From the NCBI GenBank assembly GCA_023958095.1, contig JAMLGJ010000002.1:123395-187394 (forward strand): a stretch of 64,000 nucleotides of DNA, given 5' to 3'. Each line of letters begins with the position of its first letter. Position 1 is the first letter of the stretch. Made by a program: the position numbers and the translations under genes. Of the stretch, positions 23,694-31,538 are shown piece by piece. A model generated the notes under the pieces. The model searched no databases. It saw only the letters and a program-made list of their open reading frames with translations, and was not told the DNA's origin. This DNA is from Microthrixaceae bacterium (GTDB taxonomy: Bacteria; Actinomycetota; Acidimicrobiia; Acidimicrobiales; Microtrichaceae).

Positions 23694-25279
23694 GAACACT
23701 CCGCTCCGGCGCACTCGGAGAGCTCTTCCAGGCGCACGTGCATCGTTGTGACCAGCTGCGCATTGTCCGCACGACCCTCCGGCGTGGCGAGCAGGTTGTC
23801 CAACTGGTACGGGTCCGAATCGAGGTCGTAGAGCTCGGTTGCCTGCCAGCCGCCCCACTCGTCGCCGAACCACTCGACATACAGGTGCTCGCCGGTGCGA
23901 AGCGCCCGGTAGCTCGGGATCTCCTGGGCCACCAGCAGCACACCGAGGGTGAAGTTGAACTCCGGTGGGAGTTCCGCCCCGATGCCGTTGAGGGCCGCAC
24001 CCCCCGCGTACTGGGCGATGAAGTCGTCGCGCCACGGACCCTGGTGGGCTCCGTCGAGCAGGGGCGCGAGAGAGACTCCGTCCATGTACGAGGGGGGTTG
24101 CACCCCGGCGATGTCGAGCAGCGTCGGTGCCCAGTCGGGTTGGATGACCATGTGGTCGTCGGTGCCGGGTTCCACTCCGGGCCCGCTGATGACCAGTGGC
24201 ACCCGGATGGACTCCTCGTAGGGCGCCATCTTGTGCACCAGACGGTGTGATCCGAGGTTGTAGCCGTTGTCAGATGCCAACACGATCACGGTCCGGTCGA
24301 GCTCGCCGGTCCGCTCGAGGGCGTCGACGATGTCGGCGACCATCTCGTCGACCGCGAGCAGCGAGCCCATGCGGTTGCGGTGGTCCCAGGTGTTCCAGTC
24401 CCGGGTCTGGTCCCGGCTGTCACCCGAGGCCTGCAACCACCACGGCTTGTCGGAGAGGTCGGCTTCGTAGAAGTTCGGGGTCCGTGGCGGCTGGGCGTCG
24501 GTCCATTCGTTGCCTGCGTGGCGCGGTGCGGGTGCAAGGGGGAAGTGCGGGGCGGTGGGTGTGACCATCGTGAAGAAGGGTCGGTCGTCGTCGGCCTCGG
24601 AGCGTTCGATGAAGTCCACGGTCTTCTCGGCGATCACATCGGTGATGTAGTCCTCCGGTTGGGTTCCGTACTGCACGAGGGTGCCGTTCTCGTTGAGTCG
24701 GTAGCCGTATCCGGCGTACGCGAGGTTGTCAGCGGCCCCGTACCACTCCGACCAGCCCGGTGGCAGGTGGGTCGGCACCTCCTCGTAGCCGTTGAGGTAC
24801 TTGCCCACGAACATGGTGCGGTACCCGCGCTGTTGCAGGTGCACCGACACGGCCCGGTCCTCGCCCCCTCCCTCGGTGAAGGTCTCCCAACCGCCCTGTT
24901 CGCCGCCGTTGGTCAACACGCCGGTGTTGTGGCCGTACTGGCCGGTGAGGATCGATGCCCTGGCCGGACAGCAGATGGGTGTGGGGGAGAACGACTCGGT
25001 GAAGGTGCGCCCGGTGTCGGCGACGAGGGCCTTGGTGGCGGGCATGGCGTCCCAGTAGGGGGTGGCTGTCTCGTCGAGGTCGTCGAGCAGCACGAACACG
25101 ATGTTCGGTGCGTCGGGGCCGGGCGTCCCGTCCTCGGTGATCGGAGGTGGGTCCGGCGCGTCGGGCAGCGGTACGCACGCGAGCCCGACCGCCGCCGTGG
25201 CGAGTGCAAGGGTGAGCACGCGGCGCACCCGGATCCAGTGGCGGCTCCGCTTCCCGTGGTTGCGATCCTGCGAATCCAT
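23681..25279 (-). CDS. Lipoprotein arylsulfatase (type I sulfatase, FGly-dependent)
   Basis: A 532-residue alkaline-phosphatase-superfamily enzyme. A basic N-terminus and hydrophobic stretch end in the lipobox VGLAC (C35), so it is probably anchored outside the membrane. Metal ligands are visible in VFVLLDDLDE. The sulfatase signature PICCPARAS contains CxPxR (C103-P105-R107), the Cys that must be converted to formylglycine. GKYLNGY and the later SDNGYNLGSHRL are conserved. No maturase is in the window. A set of 17-bp direct repeats lies 34-84 bp upstream of the start. The substrate is a sulfate ester, identity unknown. Confidence 0.92.
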   Translation of the reverse strand: MDSQDRNHGKRSRHWIRVRRVLTLALATAAVGLACVPLPDAPDPPPITEDGTPGPDAPNIVFVLLDDLDETATPYWDAMPATKALVADTGRTFTESFSPTPICCPARASILTGQYGHNTGVLTNGGEQGGWETFTEGGGEDRAVSVHLQQRGYRTMFVGKYLNGYEEVPTHLPPGWSEWYGAADNLAYAGYGYRLNENGTLVQYGTQPEDYITDVIAEKTVDFIERSEADDDRPFFTMVTPTAPHFPLAPAPRHAGNEWTDAQPPRTPNFYEADLSDKPWWLQASGDSRDQTRDWNTWDHRNRMGSLLAVDEMVADIVDALERTGELDRTVIVLASDNGYNLGSHRLVHKMAPYEESIRVPLVISGPGVEPGTDDHMVIQPDWAPTLLDIAGVQPPSYMDGVSLAPLLDGAHQGPWRDDFIAQYAGGAALNGIGAELPPEFNFTLGVLLVAQEIPSYRALRTGEHLYVEWFGDEWGGWQATELYDLDSDPYQLDNLLATPEGRADNAQLVTTMHVRLEELSECAGAECSQAT

Positions 25280-25312
25280 CGGTGACCGACCCCCCAGCAG
25301 TCCTGTTGTGCC

Positions 25313-25363
25313 CAGAACCTTGTTGCACTCAGAACCTTGTTGTACTCAGAACCTTGTTGTACT
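25313..25363. repeat. Three 17-bp tandem repeats upstream of the sulfatase
   Basis: The unit CAGAACCTTGTTGTACT occurs three times head-to-tail (25313-25329 with one substitution, 25330-25346, 25347-25363), followed by a partial CAGA. The stretch is much more AT-rich than its surroundings and lies in the sulfatase 5' region, downstream of the TetR gene. Confidence 0.85.
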
Positions 25364-25366
25364 CAG

Positions 25367-25394
25367 ATCCAACAACGCTATTGGACAACAATCC
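25367..25394. promoter_or_regulatory. Inverted repeats next to the 17-bp array
   Basis: TCCAA (25367-25371) and TTGGA (25381-25385) are inverted. TTGGA then pairs with a further TCCA at 25391-25394, giving overlapping alternatives. The repeated AACAA/TTGTT words link this block to the tandem array. It is a candidate operator for the TetR regulator encoded just upstream. Confidence 0.4.
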
Positions 25395-25488
25395 AGTAGA
25401 CGGGTCAAGTGCGATCTTGCGGATCCCGTGCGCGGGTCGGGCTCGGGGAGTGCGCTGCTGTCCCGGTGGGCCGGCCCCGCCGTGGCGG

Positions 25489-26052
25489 TCACCCCTGGAT
25501 CGACAACAGGGAGTCGAAGCGCGCCTCGAGCTCGGCCTCGACCGCCTCGACGGGCACCCCGTCTACAACGAGCGCCAGGATCGCTCCCTTCATCGCCCCG
25601 ATCAGGATCCGCGCAGTTGTGATGGCACGGGCATCGTCGTAGCCCAGGTCACTTCGGAGACGCTCGGTGAGTGCCTCCGAAAGCAGGTCGCGGGTGTGCC
25701 TGCGCTGCATCTCGTCTCGGTGCTCGTCGACCAGCATGAGCAGGTTCCCCCGCCGGGCCGCCTCGTCGAGCACCACCGCCACCCATGCACGTAGCCACTC
25801 GCCGATGCCGCTCGGTCTGGGCACCCGCTCGATCACCAGGTGCAGGAGGTGTTCCCGTTCGCGGTCGACCAGCTCGGACAGCAGATGCTCCCGGTTCGAG
25901 AAGTAGGTGTACGCGAGGTTCCGGGAGCAGCCGCCCTTCTCCGCGACCTGTTCCAGGGTCAGCGACTCCACGCCGGACTCGATGACGATCTCCTCGGCCG
26001 CTGCGAGGAGCTCCTCGGTGCGCTGCTCTGGGGTCAGCCGACGACGTGCCAC
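25489..26052 (-). CDS. TetR/AcrR-family transcriptional regulator
   Basis: From GTG 26052 the product is 187 residues, a standard TetR length; the frame remains open 20 codons further upstream. The N-terminal HTH is clear: EELLAAAEEIVIESGVESLT, then LEQVAEKGGCSRNLAYTYFSNREHLLSEL. The C-terminal ligand domain is variable. It lies upstream of, and in the same direction as, the lipoprotein sulfatase, and the repeat-rich region between them is a plausible target. The effector is unknown. Confidence 0.88.
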   Translation of the reverse strand: MARRRLTPEQRTEELLAAAEEIVIESGVESLTLEQVAEKGGCSRNLAYTYFSNREHLLSELVDREREHLLHLVIERVPRPSGIGEWLRAWVAVVLDEAARRGNLLMLVDEHRDEMQRRHTRDLLSEALTERLRSDLGYDDARAITTARILIGAMKGAILALVVDGVPVEAVEAELEARFDSLLSIQG

Positions 26053-26160
26053 GGTGGCGACCCTAGCTGCACGCTGTTGGTCCCCGGCCGGAGCCGGATC
26101 GGCGCGAGGCATGCTTCGTGAGGCGGATGTGGAGGCCCGTGCTGTGCGACGATGCAGCGG

Positions 26161-26246
26161 GCCCGGGTGGCGGAACTGGCAGACGCAGAGGGCTTAAACC
26201 CCTCGGCTCCCACGGGAGCGTGTGGGTTCGAATCCCACCCCGGGCA
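26161..26246 (+). tRNA. tRNA-Leu (anticodon UAA)
   Basis: The acceptor stem is GCCCGGG (26161-26167) with CCCGGGC (26239-26245) and discriminator A at 26246. The anticodon arm has loop CTTAAAC with anticodon TAA. A long variable arm (CTCCCACGGGAG region) marks a class II tRNA, and the T arm is GTGGG-TTCGAAT-CCCAC (26222-26238). CCA is not encoded. The 3' half is the attachment site of the genomic island that starts here. Confidence 0.95.
26199..26241 (+). repeat. attL: 43-bp repeat inside tRNA-Leu
   Basis: This stretch, from the anticodon stem to the T arm, is repeated without mismatch at 39855-39897. After one mismatch a further five bases match. Position within a tRNA gene, with an integrase 130 bp away, identifies it as the core attachment site. 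Confidence 0.9.
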
Positions 26247-26378
26247 CAGTGCTCCCAAGGGTTCTGGACATTTCTCCTCGTGAATCCGAACCCGCGGGGG
26301 TAGGGATAGTCGCAGAAAAGTCGCGAACTGACTGAGGCGTGCTGGGCGCCGCTCAGTTTGGATCTCACGGAGGGTGAG

Positions 26379-27488
26379 ATGCCGGGAACGATCGAGCAAC
26401 AGAAGAACGGGTGGCGCTACCGGGTGGAGGTCGGCATCGACCCCGGAACGGGTAAACGGAAATGGGCGACCAAAGGCCGTTTCAGGTTCCGGCGGGCTGC
26501 CCAGAAGGCGATGAACGAGGTGCTCGTGGAGGCCGACCAAGGCGTCGGGGTGCAGCGGTCGAAGACCCTGCTCGGGGACTACCTCGACGAGTGGCTCGAA
26601 GGGGTGGCGGACGACCTCCGTCCGACGACGGTCAACGGCTACCGCCAAGCGGTGAAGCGGCTGAAGTCGAAGATGGCGTTCGTGAAGTTGCAGGATCTCA
26701 CGCCCTTGACGGTGGAGAAGGCGTACCGGTCGATGGTCACCGACGGTCTCGCGCCGAAGACTGTCCGCAACGCCGCTGCGTTGGCCCGGCCACCTTCGCC
26801 GGATCACCACGAACAGGAGGCCTGGACCGCCGAGGAGCTCAACACCTTCTTCTCCACGGCTTTCGGTCACCGCCTGTTCGCCTCCTTCGTCCTGGGAGCA
26901 ACCAGGGGTATGCGACGTGGGGAGGTGCTCGGTCTGCTCTGGAGGGATCTCGACCTCGAGACCGGCCGTCTCGCAGTGGTCCGCACGATCACCACGGTCA
27001 ACGGCAAGGCCGTCGAGTCCACGACCAAGACCAAGAAGAGTCGCAGGAGGGTCTCGCTCGACTCGGTGACCCTGGACGTGCTCCGGGCACACCGGGAGCG
27101 TCAGGAGCTCGAGCGGAAGGATGCAGGATCTGCCTGGCACGACACCGGGCTGGTGTTCACCCGTGAGGATGGCACGGCGCTCCATCCTGATGGCTACAGC
27201 CACATGTTCGCATGCCTGGTCAGGAAGGCCGGCGTGACTCCCATCCGCCTACACGATCTCCGTCATACCCACGCAACGCTCGCGCTCGAAGCCGGCGTAC
27301 GCCCCAAGATCGTCTCCGAACGATTGGGTCACGCCACCGTTGGCATCACCCTCGATCTCTATTCGCATGTCACTCCGTCGATGGATGGTGAGGCAGCCGA
27401 GAAGGTCGCGTCGCTGGTCCAGGTGCCCGGCCACTTCGCCCCCACATCGGTGCCGCCCCCGCCGTCGTCGGGTGCCGAGGCCGTGTAG
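26379..27488 (+). CDS. int: Tyrosine site-specific integrase, probably with an internal deletion
   Basis: A 369-residue phage-type integrase. An N-terminal arm-binding/AP2-like part (WRYRVEVGIDPGTGKRK), a SAM-like core-binding domain and a C-terminal catalytic domain are seen. Catalytic residues include the first Arg in GATRGMRRGEVLGLLW, HDLRHTHATLAL, LGHATVGITL and the nucleophile Tyr in LDLYSHV. GGAGGG before ATG 26379 sets the start. The core-binding domain is short: APKTVRN is joined directly to AAALARPPSPDHHEQEAWT, where homologues have roughly 20-30 further residues, so activity is doubtful. It should catalyse recombination between tRNA-Leu and the island. Confidence 0.88.
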   Translation: MPGTIEQQKNGWRYRVEVGIDPGTGKRKWATKGRFRFRRAAQKAMNEVLVEADQGVGVQRSKTLLGDYLDEWLEGVADDLRPTTVNGYRQAVKRLKSKMAFVKLQDLTPLTVEKAYRSMVTDGLAPKTVRNAAALARPPSPDHHEQEAWTAEELNTFFSTAFGHRLFASFVLGATRGMRRGEVLGLLWRDLDLETGRLAVVRTITTVNGKAVESTTKTKKSRRRVSLDSVTLDVLRAHRERQELERKDAGSAWHDTGLVFTREDGTALHPDGYSHMFACLVRKAGVTPIRLHDLRHTHATLALEAGVRPKIVSERLGHATVGITLDLYSHVTPSMDGEAAEKVASLVQVPGHFAPTSVPPPPSSGAEAV

Positions 27489-27790
27489 AGACGACCGGGT
27501 CGGTCGAGCACCTTCTCCAACGCCGAACGCGGCACCCGGAGTCTCCGACCGACCTGGCTCACCGGGAGGCCGTTGCGGTCGCCGAACCGCCACGCTCTCG
27601 CAAGCTCGTAGGCGCTTGAACGGCTGATCCGCAGGATCGCTGCTGCTTCCTCCACCATCAGGACGTCTCCGTAGCGTCGGAGGTCGGGACTGAAGGGATC
27701 CGACCTGTCGACCGCCGGGTCGTCGTCCTTTGTCGTGGACTCATCCGGGGTCGGGATGACCTGAAGCTGAGTGCGTCTACCCATACCCAC
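27359..27790 (-). CDS. Excisionase-like helix-turn-helix protein
   Basis: A 143-residue protein with a MerR/excisionase-type HTH (HTH_17): VLMVEEAAAILRISRSSAYELAR, then PVSQVGRRLRVPRSALEKVLD. In such islands these proteins direct excision or regulate the integrase. The last 43 codons overlap the 3' end of the convergent integrase gene (130 bp), which is unusual; the tail after residue 100 is Gly/Thr/Ser-rich. The start may be GTG 27790 or ATG 27784. Confidence 0.8.
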   Translation of the reverse strand: MGMGRRTQLQVIPTPDESTTKDDDPAVDRSDPFSPDLRRYGDVLMVEEAAAILRISRSSAYELARAWRFGDRNGLPVSQVGRRLRVPRSALEKVLDRPGRLYTASAPDDGGGGTDVGAKWPGTWTSDATFSAASPSIDGVTCE

Positions 27791-28168
27791 CTAAGCGCGC
27801 GCAGGTTCAGAGCGGTCAAGGTGTTGCTGGGTCGAGCGTGACGCCGTGTCGACACCACCTCGGACCATCGCCTCGGCTCTGATCGTGAAGTTGATCTGGT
27901 AGTGATCCGCCCGCGTGTGGGCGCGGTCTTCGGGTAGGAGTCGCCGCACGATGTCGTCGGTGTTCAACGGTTCGGCCTTGGTTGCTCCGGACTCTTCGAT
28001 GGCATCGGCAGCCAGGTCCCCGAGCACTTCACCTGGGTAGGTGTTGTTCGGTGGGTGCATGAACGAAAGCTCCGCCGCGATGTCACCGACACCGCCGGTG
28101 ATACCGGACAGCGCCACTCGGATCACATCTGTGCGAGGAGCGAGTTCCACATGGTTCGGCCTCGCCAA
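27791..28168 (-). CDS. Hypothetical protein
   Basis: A 125-residue, mildly acidic protein with no recognised domain. The central part (GEVLGDLAADAIEESGATKA, then DDIVRRLLPEDRAHTRADH) looks like a folded alpha-helical region. Its stop adjoins the excisionase-like start, suggesting one short reverse operon. It diverges from the TPR gene. It could be an island accessory regulator, but nothing shows this directly. Confidence 0.5.
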   Translation of the reverse strand: MARPNHVELAPRTDVIRVALSGITGGVGDIAAELSFMHPPNNTYPGEVLGDLAADAIEESGATKAEPLNTDDIVRRLLPEDRAHTRADHYQINFTIRAEAMVRGGVDTASRSTQQHLDRSEPARA

Positions 28169-28231
28169 TCAAGCTGCGACACTCGGATCCCGGGATGTCG
28201 GGGGTGTCCATGGCTGCGTGGGCCCAACTCG

Positions 28232-29056
28232 ATGATGAACCGGGCTGTGATCGCGAACGATGCCGGCCGGGCCAGTGACGCGATCGCTTTCCTGGAGCGC
28301 GCGACGACATTGCGTGGAGTCGACCGAAACATCCGCATCCGCGTCCTGGAACGTCTCGCCGACCTTGAACTCCACGTTGCCAACATCCAGTCAGCGGCAC
28401 AGCACCTCTCCGCAGCGCTGAAACTCGCCCCTCGAGGAACGGTGTCGGCGGCAGTTAAGGCAGGCGACTACGCGCACCGCCTTCACGATTCCGGCGCCAT
28501 CAACGAGGTGCGTCGGTTCTACGACATGGGCCTACGCAGAGCGGAAGCCGCTGGCGACCCGGGCACGACCTACGACCTGCGAAGCGACCGCGCTCTGCTG
28601 CTCGCCGACCGAGGTGACGGCGCCCACGCCCTCGCTGAACTCGAAGCATCCCTCGAGATCGCCACGAAGATGCGCGACCGGGAGCGCAAAGTACGGGCGC
28701 TGCACAACATCGGAGAGCTCGCCCGCCGGACCGGCGACATGACCCGCTCCCTCCGTACGCTGCGTCGAGCTTGCACCCTCGCTGCAGGCCATCTGCCGGA
28801 GGCTCACCGATCCGCATCTGGTCTGCTCGCCATCACGCAGCTCACGATGGACAGAACCGCTGACGCCACCGATCACCCCGCTCCAACGGAGTTCGAGAAC
28901 GCGGCTTCGGGTCACTCAAGTACGAACCGCTCTACCGCCACGACATCTCAGACGGCGTCGACCTCGCCCGCCACGTCGAAGCGCAACGCCAGATCTTCAA
29001 CACCCGACGGCCCCACGAAACCCTCGACTGGAGGTTCCCGCACAACGTCTACCTGA
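28232..29056 (+). pseudogene. TPR-repeat protein, 3' end replaced by transposase remnant
   Basis: From ATG 28232 the frame encodes about 215 residues of TPR-like helical repeats (DAIAFLERATTLRGVDRNIR, AAQHLSAALKLAPRGTVSAA, HALAELEASLEIATKMRDRE, RSLRTLRRACTLAAGHLPEA). At about 28880 the frame runs into DNA that encodes a transposase in another frame, and the last 59 residues are Ser/Thr/Pro/Arg junk up to the TGA at 29056. The original C-terminus is therefore lost. Such repeats mediate protein contacts; the role is unknown. Upstream in-frame codons to 28055 overlap the divergent gene and are not preferred. Confidence 0.7.
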
Positions 29057-29103
29057 CCGCTGTCCCCAACTTTGAAGACCCCGAACCTGAGCCAGATTCC
29101 TGA
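28882..29103 (+). pseudogene. C-terminal remnant of a DDE (IS3/IS481-type) transposase
   Basis: In the frame offset from the TPR ORF, 28882-29103 reads the end of an rve-type transposase: SNGVRERGFGSLKYEPLYR, then HVEAQRQIFNTRRPHETLDW and a stop at 29101. The catalytic Glu position (NGVRER) and the NxxRPHxxLxW ending are characteristic. Only about 74 residues remain. Confidence 0.75.
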
Positions 29104-29139
29104 ATCGGGACAGCTAACTGCAACGGCCTTGGGTCCCCA

Positions 29140-29853
29140 CTACCCAGTCCACGCGTGCAATCTGCGGGCCCGGGCCAACACGACCGTTCCAGCACCGACC
29201 AGTACGGTTCCGAAGGCGAGCAACCAGCGCGACTCCACCGGAAGAAGGGGACCTTGGCATCGGGAGAACCCGTCGCTTCCTTGGAGCTCCTGCCATGTGA
29301 CCTCGTGCCCCGGTGACAGCGAGATCACACCGGCGGCCAAAGATGTCGTGGGTACCTCGGAACTGGCGAAGAAACAACCGTTCGAAATGATGACAACATT
29401 CCCCGGACCGAACACCCCTGAAGGTAGATGTGCTCCGTCCCACCCTACGGGAGGTTCTCCGAGGGTGAACTGGCCGCTGTCACTTCGTTCATGGGGCGCT
29501 GGTCGGTCGATTCTCCAGAGCGGGTGCGCCGCATCATCACGTAGATCATCCTCTTCCGCATAGACTTCGACGACGGTTGTCTCCGAGGCTCCAACCGGAC
29601 CGACAGCCGCGAAGTACCGCCCACGATCGTCCACTCCGATTCCGATCAAGGGCGTCTCAGGGGCGGACCAACTGAAGGTGTCGAGAACCGTGCTAGCCAC
29701 TGGTATCAACCCGAGTATGGCAACGACGACTCCAACACCGACCATGAGTCCGCCCGCCAAACGCCCTGGGTTAGCCTTCATCGGATCCGCGCGGTTGAGC
29801 ACCGAGACCTGCTCCGGTAAGTCCCTGTCGCTATCACTCGGCAAAGTCCCCAC
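29140..29853 (-). CDS. Membrane protein of unknown function (two TM helices)
   Basis: A 237-residue protein: a cytoplasmic N-terminus, a transmembrane helix near residues 35-58 (GLMVGVGVVVAILGLIPVAS), a 145-residue extracytoplasmic domain with two Cys, then a second helix near residues 207-226 (WLLAFGTVLVGAGTVVLARA). A Met at residue 25 is an alternative start. It is last in a reverse-strand set of secreted and lipoproteins (29.1-33.7 kb). No family is recognised. Confidence 0.65.
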   Translation of the reverse strand: MGTLPSDSDRDLPEQVSVLNRADPMKANPGRLAGGLMVGVGVVVAILGLIPVASTVLDTFSWSAPETPLIGIGVDDRGRYFAAVGPVGASETTVVEVYAEEDDLRDDAAHPLWRIDRPAPHERSDSGQFTLGEPPVGWDGAHLPSGVFGPGNVVIISNGCFFASSEVPTTSLAAGVISLSPGHEVTWQELQGSDGFSRCQGPLLPVESRWLLAFGTVLVGAGTVVLARARRLHAWTG

Positions 29854-29874
29854 CGGCCGAATACCCGCGCACCA

Positions 29875-30687
29875 TCACCCCGCGAAGTCACTGGCAAGAA
29901 GTAGTTGCACTTCGAGCCAAGAGGCGTCTCGGACCTGTTTGATGTCCGGCATATCGATAGGAGCAGTTGAATGGCCCGAATAGGCCATCTCAGTTCCCAG
30001 TGAGTGCGGGCTGGACGCGGGAACATGGAAGTCGACGGAACCAACCGTACCGTCATCGGCCAAGTGGACAGTCAACTGCTCGTTAGCCGAGCCTGACAGA
30101 GTGACCTCTCTCCCGATACGTGAATCGTCGTCCACTACTTCCGATGTGCGCCAAGCCACGCCGTTGAGCACATCCGGCCAGAACGGGCACTGGGGAACGG
30201 TGAGTTCGAGATCCCCGTCTTCCGCGGAATCGGCCGGCATCTGTGTGCGCAACCACTCATTCTCATCGGCACGGCGAATCAATAGGGAATCAGCCGAGAG
30301 AACAGCTTGAAGCTCGTACGCAGCCGCCTGCTGCCTCGACCCTCGAGTGGGAGTTGACTTGACACTACGTTGGGCGAGCCAAACGCCTTCTGATCTGCTC
30401 ACAGATTCTTCGATGAGGACGCTGATCCCGAGCTGTCCGTCGGCGTTGGAGCGTACCGAGGTTACGATCTCGGAGCTCTCCCACGCGAAATCAGACGTTT
30501 GACATTGCTCTTCAGCATCCCGCATCAGCACCCTGGGGTCTGGAGCGGCGGTTTGCCCTCTGTCGCTGGATGACACATCAGGGATTCGCTGAGCACAGCC
30601 AAGCATGACCGTAGCCCCTAGGCATGCCAATAGCACCTTTGCAGCGCGGACGAGCGGTGCTGTGAAAGAAGTGCGCTCTAGATACAA
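29875..30687 (-). CDS. Putative lipoprotein
   Basis: A 270-residue protein with a signal segment ending in the lipobox VMLGC near residue 31, then a mainly polar extracytoplasmic domain resembling LppX/LprG-like beta proteins only in general character. The start is TTG, overlapping the stop of the upstream peptidase-like gene, so co-translation is likely. Function unknown. Confidence 0.65.
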   Translation of the reverse strand: MYLERTSFTAPLVRAAKVLLACLGATVMLGCAQRIPDVSSSDRGQTAAPDPRVLMRDAEEQCQTSDFAWESSEIVTSVRSNADGQLGISVLIEESVSRSEGVWLAQRSVKSTPTRGSRQQAAAYELQAVLSADSLLIRRADENEWLRTQMPADSAEDGDLELTVPQCPFWPDVLNGVAWRTSEVVDDDSRIGREVTLSGSANEQLTVHLADDGTVGSVDFHVPASSPHSLGTEMAYSGHSTAPIDMPDIKQVRDASWLEVQLLLASDFAG

Positions 30688-31538
30688 GTGAAGTAACCCC
30701 CGTCAATGAACCCTGCTCGCTTTTCGAAGACATTGCATTGGCCTTGGCGGCGGGTCGCCTCCAAGTAGGCAGCTGCGAAGTTCCACTCCATCTGGGCCCA
30801 CTGTTGGGCATGAACCTGTTCATGATGAAGGAGTGCTCGATTCCGAAGTATGGCCCGAAATTCACTCTTCGATGCATCGTCTGTCAAGAACACGTTCCCG
30901 TAGGTCGTGCCGCGCCCTTGACTCCAAATACCGGAGAACCAGTTGCCGACGTCATTGCACACATTCATTAGATACGACCCGAGCGTACAGGTCCCCAGTT
31001 CTGCACGGTTCAAGGCGTCCAGCGCCGTCTGAGAAATCGCCAAATTGTCGAGGAACACTTGATAAGGAGACCACTCGGCTGCTGCCCCCCTAAACAGACC
31101 ACGGGACAGCTGACCCGTAACGTCCCATCCGTTGAACTCACCGCGCGCTTGGCGCACCATGGCCTCCATCAGGAACTTCGCGCAGGCGTGCTCAAATCGG
31201 TTGTAGTAGTTGCGCGCGGTATTGCCTTGATCGGCAATCAACACGGGACCAGAACCGGTCCGGCTGCAGAACGAAGGCACTCGGACCTCGCGCCATGGCG
31301 ATCGGCGTGGTATTGATGTAGTCGTCGTACCTGCGGGCCGAGTAACGCTCCTCACTGTGTAGACGGCCACGATGTCATCTGCTGGGTCGTATGAACGTCG
31401 TGAGCTCGGGTGAGCCGCTTCCCAATTGGCTCTCGCCTGCCTAATCACGCGCAACTTGTTGGGCTCGACAACCTCGCGCTTGTAGTGCTTCCACCAACGG
31501 TCGAAGGTTGCTTGATCTCCCCCTTGGGCGAACACCTT
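30678..31538 (-). CDS. HExxH-motif secreted-type protein, 5' end cut by an insertion sequence
   Basis: About 285 residues remain. The C-terminal third carries LLHHEQVHAQQWAQ, an HExxH zinc-peptidase-like motif, plus six or so Cys residues. An N-terminal stretch is helical and charged. The reading frame enters from IS terminal DNA at 31539, so the true start is lost; the frame continues artificially into the transposase. The segment near 31270-31340 reads more protein-like in another frame (RYDDYINTTPIAMARGPSAF), suggesting compensating frameshifts. It resembles DUF4157-type peptidase domains only by motif. Function is uncertain. Confidence 0.55.
   Translation of the reverse strand, partial: KVFAQGGDQATFDRWWKHYKREVVEPNKLRVIRQARANWEAAHPSSRRSYDPADDIVAVYTVRSVTRPAGTTTTSIPRRSPWREVRVPSFCSRTGSGPVLIADQGNTARNYYNRFEHACAKFLMEAMVRQARGEFNGWDVTGQLSRGLFRGAAAEWSPYQVFLDNLAISQTALDALNRAELGTCTLGSYLMNVCNDVGNWFSGIWSQGRGTTYGNVFLTDDASKSEFRAILRNRALLHHEQVHAQQWAQMEWNFAAAYLEATRRQGQCNVFEKRAGFIDGGYFTCI

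Noticed and set aside
25313..25363. CRISPR-like array
   Set aside because: The 17-bp units are directly adjacent with no spacers and there are no cas genes.
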